Below, in pieces: positions 54,111 to 61,691 of a DNA stretch of 64,000 nt. Both the position numbers and the translations under genes were made by a program. The stretch's first letter is position 1. Each line of letters begins with the position of its first letter. This stretch comes from Candidatus Defluviibacillus avedoerensis (GTDB lineage Bacteria; Pseudomonadota; Gammaproteobacteria; Burkholderiales; Burkholderiaceae_C): assembly GCA_016703665.1 (NCBI GenBank), contig JADJBS010000009.1:1-64000 (forward strand), in the 5' to 3' direction. The notes beneath the pieces were generated by a model. That model saw nothing but the letters and a program-made list of their open reading frames with translations. It did not search any database and was not told the origin of the DNA.

Positions 54111-55142
54111 ATGTCAAACACCATTCAAGCCACTTTGATTCCGGGCGACGGCATTGGCCCCGAAATTGTTGACGCGACACTGCTGGCGCTCGACGCGCTG
54201 GGGGCGCCTTTTGTCTGGGACCGCCAAATTGCGGGCCTGGGGGGTGTTCAGGCAGAGGGTGACCCGCTGCCCAAAGCCACGCTGGACAGCATTCGGCGTA
54301 CCCGGCTGGCGCTCAAAGGACCGCTAGAGACACCCAGCGGTGGGGGTTACCGTTCAAGCAACGTGCGTTTGCGCGAAGAATTTGCGTTGTATGCCAACCT
54401 GCGCCCGGCCCGCACCATTGTGCCGGGTGGCCGGTTTGACAAGGTTGATCTGGTGGTGGTGCGCGAAAACCTGGAAGGCCTTTACATCGGCCACGAGCAT
54501 TACGTGCAAATCGACAACGACCCGCATGCTGTGGCCATGGCCACGGGTATCAACACCCGTGCGGGCAGCCGCCGTCTGCTGGAATACGCGTTTGAGCATG
54601 CGGTGACGACGGGGCGAAAAAAGGTCACCATCGTGCACAAAGCCAACATCATGAAAGCGCTGACGGGTATCTTCCTGGAAACTGGTCTGGAGTTGTACGA
54701 GCGCAAATACAAAGGCCAATTTGAGCTGGACACGGTGATCATTGACGCCTGCGCAATGAAGCTGGTGCTGAACCCCTGGCAGTTTGACATGCTGGTCACC
54801 ACCAACCTGTTTGGCGACATCCTGTCGGACTTGGTGGCCGGACTGGTCGGGGGATTAGGCATGGCCCCGGGCGCCAACATTGGCAAAGATGCTGCGATTT
54901 TTGAAGCGGTTCACGGCTCTGCGCCTGACATTGCGGGCAAGGGCATTGCTAACCCCACAGCCATCATGTTGGCTGCTGCCATGATGCTGGACCATTGCAA
55001 ATTACCCGAGATGGCAACCCGTCTGCGCGTGGCGATTGATCAGACGCTCAACATCGACAACATCCGCACAGGGGATTTGGGTGGCAAAGCCGGTACCGCC
55101 GACTTCGCCAAGGCGGTGGTCAACCGCATTCAGAACGGCTGA
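54111..55142 (+). CDS. NAD-dependent isocitrate dehydrogenase-type enzyme
   Basis: A 343-residue beta-decarboxylating dehydrogenase; the ATG at 54111 follows GTGAGGA. TLIPGDGIGPEIVDATLLAL, substrate-loop arginines in SSNVRLREEFALYANLRPAR, the catalytic YIGHEHY region, KANIMK and NLFGDILSDLVAGLVGGLGM with APGANIG are present. The short length and sequence fit the bacterial homologues of eukaryotic IDH3. Isopropylmalate dehydrogenase was considered; the loop fits isocitrate better. Its partner genes are not nearby. Confidence 0.8.
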   Translation: MSNTIQATLIPGDGIGPEIVDATLLALDALGAPFVWDRQIAGLGGVQAEGDPLPKATLDSIRRTRLALKGPLETPSGGGYRSSNVRLREEFALYANLRPARTIVPGGRFDKVDLVVVRENLEGLYIGHEHYVQIDNDPHAVAMATGINTRAGSRRLLEYAFEHAVTTGRKKVTIVHKANIMKALTGIFLETGLELYERKYKGQFELDTVIIDACAMKLVLNPWQFDMLVTTNLFGDILSDLVAGLVGGLGMAPGANIGKDAAIFEAVHGSAPDIAGKGIANPTAIMLAAAMMLDHCKLPEMATRLRVAIDQTLNIDNIRTGDLGGKAGTADFAKAVVNRIQNG

Positions 55143-55143
55143 A

Positions 55144-55164
55144 GCCAAGCCCAAATTGCTTGGC
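55144..55164. terminator. Hairpin between converging genes
   Basis: A perfect 7-bp stem (GCCAAGC / GCTTGGC) with a 7-base loop lies between the isocitrate dehydrogenase-type and aldehyde dehydrogenase stop codons. There is no T-run, so terminator activity is only suggested. Confidence 0.35.
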
Positions 55165-55178
55165 CAAGCTGGCGCAGG

Positions 55179-56612
55179 TCAGCCGTGCTTGATTGCCACC
55201 GTCTTCAAGGCAGTGAAGCCGTACAGGGCTTCAAAGCCCTTTTCGCGGCCATAGCCAGATGACTTGACGCCGCCAAAGGGCAACTCCACGCCACCACCGG
55301 CGCCGTAGTTGTTGATGAACACCTGACCACTCTTCAGGCGCTTGGCCATCCGGAACTGGCGGCCACCGTCACGGGTCCAGACACCAGCCACCAGGCCAAA
55401 CTGGGTGGCATTGGCCAGCTTCACGGCTTCATCTTCGTCCTTGAAAGGCATGGCGCACAGCACAGGGCCAAAGACTTCTTCTTGTGACAGGCGATGCGTG
55501 ATCGGCACGTCGCGCAGCAGAGTAGGGGCCTGGTAGTAGCCTGATTCAGGTGCTTCGGCAACCACTTGGCCCTGGGCCACCATCGGGATGTTGGCGACCT
55601 GTGCGTCGCTCAAAAAGTCCCAAACACGCTGTTGTTGGGTCTGGCGAATCAGCGGGCCTACGTCCAGGTCCATGTTGGCAGGGCCAACGCGCAAGTTGGA
55701 GAAGGCCTTGCCCAGCCGGTCCAGCAATTCCTCATAGATTTCCTGTTGGACCAGCAGGCGCGAACCTGCTGAGCAGGTTTGTCCGGCGTTTTGCACGATG
55801 GCGTTGATAACGGTAGGAATCACCGCGTCCAGATCGGCATCGGCAAACACGATTTGCGGGCTTTTGCCGCCCAGTTCCAGGGTGACAGGGCAATGCCGTT
55901 CTGCTGCCACCTGTTGAATCAAGGTGCCGACTTTCGGGCTGCCGGTAAAGCTGATGTGGTCAATCTCAGAGTGGCGGGCCAGCGCGTCACCTACCTCATG
56001 ACCATAGCCGGTGACGATATTGATGACACCAGACGGAAAGCCCACTTCAGCGGCCAGCTTCGCCACACGGATCAGCGACAGACACGCGTCTTCGGATGGT
56101 TTGACCACGCAGACATTGCCCGCTGCCAGTGCGCCGCCCACGCTGCGGCCAAAAATTTGCATGGGGTAGTTCCAGGGAATGATGTGACCCGTCACGCCAT
56201 GGGGTTCACGCCAAGTCAGCACGCTATAGCCGTCCAGATAGGGGATGGTTTCTCCGTGAAACTTATCTCCCGCACCGGCGTAAAACTCAAAATAGCGTGC
56301 CAGCGCCAGAGCGTCGGCCTTGGCCTGTTTGGTAGGTTTGCCACAGTCGCGCTGCTCCAGCGCAGCCAACTCTTCAGCACATTCCGCCACTTTTTGGGAC
56401 AGCCGCATCAACAGTCGACCGCGCTCTGCCGCTGTGAACTTGCTCCAGACGTTATCGAAACACTGGCGTGCCGCACGCGCGGCCAAGTCGATGTCTTCGG
56501 CATTGCCACGCTGGATTTCATCGAAAATCTGCCCGTCGGAGGGGTCAATGACAGGCAAGGTCTTGCCGGAAGTAGAAGGGACCGAGGTGTTGGCGATGTA
56601 ATGGAGTTGCAT
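55179..56612 (-). CDS. Aldehyde dehydrogenase
   Basis: An intact 477-residue NAD(P)-dependent enzyme. The catalytic glutamate lies in VTLELGGKSPQIVFADADLD and the nucleophilic cysteine in NAGQTCSAGSRLLVQQEIYE. The cofactor block SFTGSPKVGTLIQQ and the C-terminal ELPFGGVKSSGYGREKGFEA are typical. It oxidises an aldehyde to the acid; the substrate is unknown. It converges on the isocitrate dehydrogenase-type gene. Confidence 0.92.
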   Translation of the reverse strand: MQLHYIANTSVPSTSGKTLPVIDPSDGQIFDEIQRGNAEDIDLAARAARQCFDNVWSKFTAAERGRLLMRLSQKVAECAEELAALEQRDCGKPTKQAKADALALARYFEFYAGAGDKFHGETIPYLDGYSVLTWREPHGVTGHIIPWNYPMQIFGRSVGGALAAGNVCVVKPSEDACLSLIRVAKLAAEVGFPSGVINIVTGYGHEVGDALARHSEIDHISFTGSPKVGTLIQQVAAERHCPVTLELGGKSPQIVFADADLDAVIPTVINAIVQNAGQTCSAGSRLLVQQEIYEELLDRLGKAFSNLRVGPANMDLDVGPLIRQTQQQRVWDFLSDAQVANIPMVAQGQVVAEAPESGYYQAPTLLRDVPITHRLSQEEVFGPVLCAMPFKDEDEAVKLANATQFGLVAGVWTRDGGRQFRMAKRLKSGQVFINNYGAGGGVELPFGGVKSSGYGREKGFEALYGFTALKTVAIKHG

Positions 56613-56656
56613 GCCAAAAGTTTACCCGTTTCCGGCTGCCTGGCCGCAGTCCAAAA

Positions 56657-57113
56657 TCAGGCTTTGGCCAACCTATCCATCCGGTTGATCCAGACCTGGT
56701 TACGGTCTTTTTTTCGCTTCATACAGCGCAGCATCCGTTTGATAGAGCAACTCTGCCGCGGTTCGTGCCGCCAAGCAGTCGGCAACGCCAATGGAGACGG
56801 TGACCGTGATGGCGGGATCTTCAAGAAGCGGCCTTGAGCACATGTCTGCCCGCAAGCGCTGCGCCAGCGCCAAGGCCGTTTCGTGGCTTGCGTGGGGCAT
56901 GACCAGCACGAATTCCTCGCCTCCATAACGCGCCAGCAGGTCGCCAATGCGGACGTGGCTGTTCACTCGGTCTGCGAATCGCCTCAGTGCCTCGTCTCCC
57001 ACCGCATGGCCATGAATGTCATTGATGCGCTTGAACCAGTCGACGTCCAGCATCCAGATGGAAAACTGGAATGGATGGGTGCTTGCCTTTGCCATGTATT
57101 CTTCAAGAACACG
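56657..57113 (-). pseudogene. Truncated diguanylate cyclase (GGDEF domain)
   Basis: FSIWMLDVDWFKRINDIHGH and RYGGEEFVLVMPHASHETAL are the metal- and GTP-binding parts of a GGDEF domain, with an intact GGEEF signature. The sensor part and the first strand of the domain are missing upstream of about 57113. A shift in a run of seven A near 56705 moves the last codons (KKDRNQVWINRMDRLAKA) into another frame. It lacks the N-terminal input domain of a normal cyclase, so it is a remnant. Confidence 0.7.
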
Positions 57114-57257
57114 ATCTTGCTATGCCATCGAAGACCGCTACTTTCATGGGCAATTGCTTGGCCTTATGGATGCCTGCCTAATGAATGTCAAAGTGGTAAA
57201 GACGCTATAGACTGATGGCCCATTCCAACCCAAAAAAGCCAACCCAGATCAACATTG

Positions 57258-59900
57258 TCAGACGGCGATGGCGTCGAGCAGCTCGGTTTCGATTTCTATC
57301 TGAGCCTTGTTATTTTGCAGCTCGGTGCCAGAGATCAAAAACGTATCTTCCACACGTTCGCCCAGGGTGGTGACCTTGGCCAGCTGCAGGTTCAGCTTGT
57401 GCTTGGCCAGCACCCGTGCGATGCCGTAGAGCAGGCCAGCGCGGTCACTGGCGGATACGCTCAGCAGCCAGCGCTGGGCTTTTTCGTCGGGTCGAAGCTC
57501 AACGCGCGGCGCAATCGGAAAGCTTTTGACCCGCCGAGAGATGCGCCCCCGGCTGGGGCGTGGCAACTCGCCGGACTCGGTGATTGTTCGCAGCAGTTCG
57601 GTCTCTACCATGTTGACCAGGTCACGGTAGTGGTCTGTCATGTTGGCTGCAACCACCTGGAAGGTATCCAGTGCGTAACCATTGGCGGCGGTGTGCACCT
57701 TGGCATCCAGAATGCTGAAGCCCGCTTGATCAAAGTAGCCACAGATTCGAGCGAACAGATCAGGCTGGTCTTTGGTGTACACCAGCACCTGCAGGCCCTC
57801 GCCGACCGGTGACAGGCGGGACCTGACAATGCCGCCATGCGAGGCGGAGCCGGCATTTTCTGCATCTTTGGCCAGCTCGACAGACAGGTAGCGTGACAAC
57901 TGGCGCGTGTGCCAGGCGATGTCGGCCGCGTCATGCCGCATGAAGTAGCCCACATCCAGCGTATCCCACAGGGCTACATGGGCGTTGTGGGGCAGGGCGT
58001 GCAAGGCCAGCATGACCAAGGCGTCACGCTTGCGGGCTTCCACTTCGGCATCAGGGTCTGGCGCGTGCCCACCGAGCGCGCGCAGGGTGTAGCGGTACAG
58101 ATCACCCAGCAACTTGCCTTTCCAGGCGTTCCACACTTTGGGGGGCGTGCCACGTATATCAGCCACCGTCAGCAGGTACAGTGCCGTGAGGTAGCGCTCG
58201 TTAGGGAACCGTTTTGCAAAAGCGGCAATGACATTGGGGTCGCTCAGGTCTTCTTTTTGAGCGATGCGGCTCATGGTGAGGTGTTCCGCTACCAGGAAGG
58301 CGATCAGATCGGCATCGTCTTTGGGCACACTGTGCTGGCGGCAAAATCTGCGTACCTCGGCTACCCCCAGCATCGAATGGTCACCACCACGGCCCTTGGC
58401 AATGTCATGGAACAAGGCCGCCACGTACAGAATCCAGGGGCTGTCCCATCCGCCGGCTAGCTGTGAGCACATGGGGTATTCATGCGCGTGTTCAACAATA
58501 AAGAAGCGTCGCACGTTGCGCAGCACCATCAGGATATGCTGGTCCACGGTGTAGACGTGGAACAAATCGTGCTGCATCTGCCCCACGATGCGCCTGAACA
58601 CCCACAGGTAGCGCCCCAGCACCGAGGTCTGGTTCATCAGCCGCATGGCATGGGTAATTCCGGAGGGCTGCTGCATGATCTGCATGAAGGTGGCACGGTT
58701 CACCGGGTCTCGCCGGAACGCGCCGTTCATCACGTGACGCGCGTTGTACAGCGCGCGCAGTGTTCTTGCCGAAAACCCCTTGATGCCTACCGTGGTCTGG
58801 TATAGCAAAAAGGTTTCCAAAATCGCATGGGGCTGCTGGATGAACAAATCGTCCGATGCCACCTCCAGCATGCTGGCTTTATCGTGAAATCGCGCGTTGA
58901 TGGGGCGCAACGCATGCGTTGACGGGTTCAGGCGCTCTTCAATGTTGAGCAGCAGAATTTGGTTCAACTGCGCCACGGCTTTGGCAGCCCAGTAATAGCG
59001 CCGCATCAGCGTTTCACTGGCGCGTGCGCGTACTTTGGTTTTGTCTGTCCCACCCTGGCCTTGTGTTGCGCTGTAACCAAAACTCTCTGCAACGGCAGTT
59101 TGCAAATCGAACACCAGGCGGTCCTCACGCCGGTGTGCCTGCAGATGAAGCCGGGCGCGAATAAGCGAAAGCAGGCTTTCGTTGTGTTTGATCTGGGTGA
59201 CTTCAAACGGCGTAACCAGGCCTTTGCGGGCCAGTTCGTCCCAGCTACGTCCCAGGCCTGCGGCCTTGGCCACCCAGAGCACGACCTGCAGATCGCGCAG
59301 ACCGCCGGGTGATTCTTTGCAATTGGGCTCCAGCGCGTAGGGCGTGTTCTCAAACTTGGTATGGCGCTGCCGCATTTCCAGCGTTTTGGCCACAAAAAAA
59401 GCATTTGGATCAACCGCTTTGGCATAGTCGGTCGCAAAGCGTTTGTAGAGCTTGGGGTCTCCGGCGATCCAGCGGGACTCCAGCAGCGACGTCTGCACCG
59501 TGACATCTTTGGCCGCCTCGTCCAGGCATTCAGACAGAGTGCGCACGCTGGAGCCAATCTCCAGGCCACAGTCCCAGCAACTGCTGATAAAGGCTTCAAT
59601 GCGCACCTGTGTCGCCGGGTTGGCATCGGGCGACTGGCCATCCGGAGCCAGCACCAGCACATCCACATCAGAGTAGGGAAACAACTCGCCCCGGCCAAAT
59701 CCGCCTACCGCAACCAACGAGAGCGGCGCCGCCAGGCCCGCCAAGTCCCACAAAGACTGCAAACATTGGTCTGCCAGGCCAGCCAGCTTGCGCAACCCGG
59801 CGCGAACCCCTCGCGTGGAAGCTCCGCCTGCGCCCAAGTCCGCAAGAACAACCGATTTTTTTTGCTGATAATCCGCCTTGACGTCAATCACAGTGGTCAT
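57258..59900 (-). CDS. glnD: Bifunctional uridylyltransferase/uridylyl-removing enzyme (PII regulator)
   Basis: An intact 880-residue GlnD. The nucleotidyltransferase domain has VGGFGRGELFPYSDVDVLVL, the HD domain has ALFHDIAKGRGGDHSMLGVA, and two ACT domains close the protein (VLVYTKDQPDLFARICGYFD, and SASDRAGLLYGIARVLAKHK). It uridylylates PII under nitrogen limitation and removes UMP when glutamine is high. It lies 17 bases downstream of map in the same direction. Confidence 0.96.
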   Translation of the reverse strand: MTTVIDVKADYQQKKSVVLADLGAGGASTRGVRAGLRKLAGLADQCLQSLWDLAGLAAPLSLVAVGGFGRGELFPYSDVDVLVLAPDGQSPDANPATQVRIEAFISSCWDCGLEIGSSVRTLSECLDEAAKDVTVQTSLLESRWIAGDPKLYKRFATDYAKAVDPNAFFVAKTLEMRQRHTKFENTPYALEPNCKESPGGLRDLQVVLWVAKAAGLGRSWDELARKGLVTPFEVTQIKHNESLLSLIRARLHLQAHRREDRLVFDLQTAVAESFGYSATQGQGGTDKTKVRARASETLMRRYYWAAKAVAQLNQILLLNIEERLNPSTHALRPINARFHDKASMLEVASDDLFIQQPHAILETFLLYQTTVGIKGFSARTLRALYNARHVMNGAFRRDPVNRATFMQIMQQPSGITHAMRLMNQTSVLGRYLWVFRRIVGQMQHDLFHVYTVDQHILMVLRNVRRFFIVEHAHEYPMCSQLAGGWDSPWILYVAALFHDIAKGRGGDHSMLGVAEVRRFCRQHSVPKDDADLIAFLVAEHLTMSRIAQKEDLSDPNVIAAFAKRFPNERYLTALYLLTVADIRGTPPKVWNAWKGKLLGDLYRYTLRALGGHAPDPDAEVEARKRDALVMLALHALPHNAHVALWDTLDVGYFMRHDAADIAWHTRQLSRYLSVELAKDAENAGSASHGGIVRSRLSPVGEGLQVLVYTKDQPDLFARICGYFDQAGFSILDAKVHTAANGYALDTFQVVAANMTDHYRDLVNMVETELLRTITESGELPRPSRGRISRRVKSFPIAPRVELRPDEKAQRWLLSVSASDRAGLLYGIARVLAKHKLNLQLAKVTTLGERVEDTFLISGTELQNNKAQIEIETELLDAIAV

Positions 59901-59917
59901 TGTTTGCTACAAAATAC

Positions 59918-60720
59918 CTAGCGCGTTACGAAATCAGGTACAGCGGGGGCTTTGGCAGACTGAGTCAGTACCTCGTAGCCGGTTTCGGTGACCAAGATGG
60001 TGTGTTCCCACTGGGCCGAGAGCGAGTGGTCCTTGGTGACGATGGTCCAGCCGTCACCCAGTTCCTTGATCTCTTTGCGTCCCGCATTGATCATGGGCTC
60101 GATCGTGAAGATCATGCCGGGCTCCAGCTTGGCCAGCGTGCCCCGCGTGCCGTAGTGCAGCACCTGGGGCTCGTCATGGAAAGTCTTGCCAATGCCGTGC
60201 CCGCAAAACTCTCGCACGATCGAAAAGCCATGCCCCTCAGCAAACTTCTGGATCGCGTGACCGATGTCGCCAAAAAAACCGCCGGGCTTGACCTGTGCAA
60301 TGCCGTGCCACATGGCTTCATAGGTGATGCGGCACAAGCGCTTGGCCTGGATGGACGCATCCCCCATCACAAACATGCGACTGGAGTCTCCATGCCAGCC
60401 GTCCTTGATGACTGTGACGTCCACATTGACAATGTCGCCTTTTTTCAGCGGCTTGTCGTTGGGTATGCCGTGGCACACCACATGGTTGATGGAGGTGCAA
60501 ATGCTTTTAGGGTACGGCTCGTAACCCGAGGGCTGGTAGCCCAGCGGTGCTGGAACACTTTTTGCACATCGACCTGATAGTCATGCGTGAGTTTGTCAAT
60601 CTCGTTGGTCGTCATGCCCACCTTGATCAGTGGGGTCAAGTAATCGAGAAGTTCGCCAGCCAGTCGGCCAGCGACGCGCATGCCAGCGATGGCTTCGGCG
60701 TCGTTGATGATGATCGTCAT
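59918..60720 (-). CDS. map: Methionine aminopeptidase, reading frame broken once
   Basis: The N-terminal part starts at 60720 (MTIIINDAEAIAGMRVAGRL) and runs to about VDVQKV, where a missing base near 60560 moves the rest to another frame. That frame holds HGIPNDKPLKKGDIVNVDVT (metal aspartate), GHGIGKTFHDEPQVLHYG (metal histidine) and FTIEPMINAGRKE (metal glutamate). Rejoined it is a normal type I enzyme of about 267 residues that removes the start methionine. The gene is usually essential, so a sequence error is likely. Confidence 0.9.
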
Positions 60721-60777
60721 GGGTGAGGATTATCGGGGATGCGCCTTGGGGGGCCAGATCACCGTGGTTAAATCCGC

Positions 60778-61641
60778 ATGATGAACATCCCCTCGCCCCT
60801 TCAGCGCCGATCCCTGTTGCAGCAACTGGTGTTCTTGGTCGCTGCAGGGCCTGCGCTTGGGCAGACTGCTGCGCCACCGCTGATGCTGTCCAAGGTGTAC
60901 CGCCCTGGTATGAACTTGACGGGCTATTGGGTCAGCGAAAAATATGACGGCGTGCGCGGCTATTGGGACGGCTCGAAGCTTTGGACGCGTGGTGGGCAGC
61001 CCATTTATGCACCTGGCTGGTTTACCGAAGGCTGGCCGAGCTTGCCGCTGGATGGCGAGCTGTGGGCGGGCCGTGGAGCGTTTGCCGACACCGTATCCGC
61101 AGTGCGTCAGAAAACGCCGACGGACTCCGCTTGGCGACAGCTGCGTTTCATGGTGTTTGATCTACCCGCCCAGGGCGGCCCGTTTGACGAACGCCTGAGG
61201 GCTTTGCAGACGCTGACACTGCCACCTTCGGTCAAGGCAGTAACGCAAGCACGTGTAACGGATCATGCTGCCTTGCAGGCGCTGCTGAAAAAGACGGTTA
61301 GCGAAGGGGGAGAGGGGTTGATGCTGCACCGTGGCAGCGCCCTTTACAGCAGTCTGCGCAGTGACGACCTGCTCAAGTTCAAACCCTTTGAGGACGCCGA
61401 AGCCCGGGTTCTGGCCCATATTCCTGGCCACGGCAAATTTGAGGGCATGCTGGGCGCACTGCTGGTTGAAACGCCTGAGGGGCGGCGCTTCAAGCTGGGC
61501 ACGGGCTTCAGCGACGCTCAGCGACGCGATCCACCTGCGCTGGGCGCATGGGTCACCTACCGGTTTCGGGACCTGACATCCCGTGGTCTGCCGCGCTTTG
61601 CCAGCTATGTGCGGCTGCGCGACGACTTTGAGCCCATCTGA
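60778..61641 (+). CDS. ligE: Exported ATP-dependent DNA ligase (LigE-like)
   Basis: A 287-residue protein. Residues 1-30 form a signal peptide with a twin-arginine-like QRRSLLQQLVFLVAAGPALG. The nucleotidyltransferase core has the adenylation lysine K55 in SEKYDGVRGYWDG, then DGELWAG (motif III), EGLMLHRG (motif IV) and LLKFKPF (motif V), with a short OB-fold after it (GKFEGMLGALLVET). This minimal layout is that of LigE, thought to act in the periplasm, perhaps on incoming DNA. The adenylate donor ATP is not expected in quantity there, an open question for the family. Confidence 0.85.
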   Translation: MMNIPSPLQRRSLLQQLVFLVAAGPALGQTAAPPLMLSKVYRPGMNLTGYWVSEKYDGVRGYWDGSKLWTRGGQPIYAPGWFTEGWPSLPLDGELWAGRGAFADTVSAVRQKTPTDSAWRQLRFMVFDLPAQGGPFDERLRALQTLTLPPSVKAVTQARVTDHAALQALLKKTVSEGGEGLMLHRGSALYSSLRSDDLLKFKPFEDAEARVLAHIPGHGKFEGMLGALLVETPEGRRFKLGTGFSDAQRRDPPALGAWVTYRFRDLTSRGLPRFASYVRLRDDFEPI

Positions 61642-61691
61642 GCGGGGCGGCAAAGCTAAAATCCAGGGTTTCCCCTCACAAGGCCACCGCC

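Noticed and set aside
54111..55142. 3-isopropylmalate dehydrogenase (LeuB)
   Set aside because: The substrate-loop and YIGHEHY regions and the length fit the IDH3-like isocitrate dehydrogenases better, and no leuC/leuD genes are nearby.
55779..56837. 352-codon plus-strand frame opposite the aldehyde dehydrogenase
   Set aside because: This is antisense to an intact enzyme with all catalytic motifs, and it resembles no protein family.
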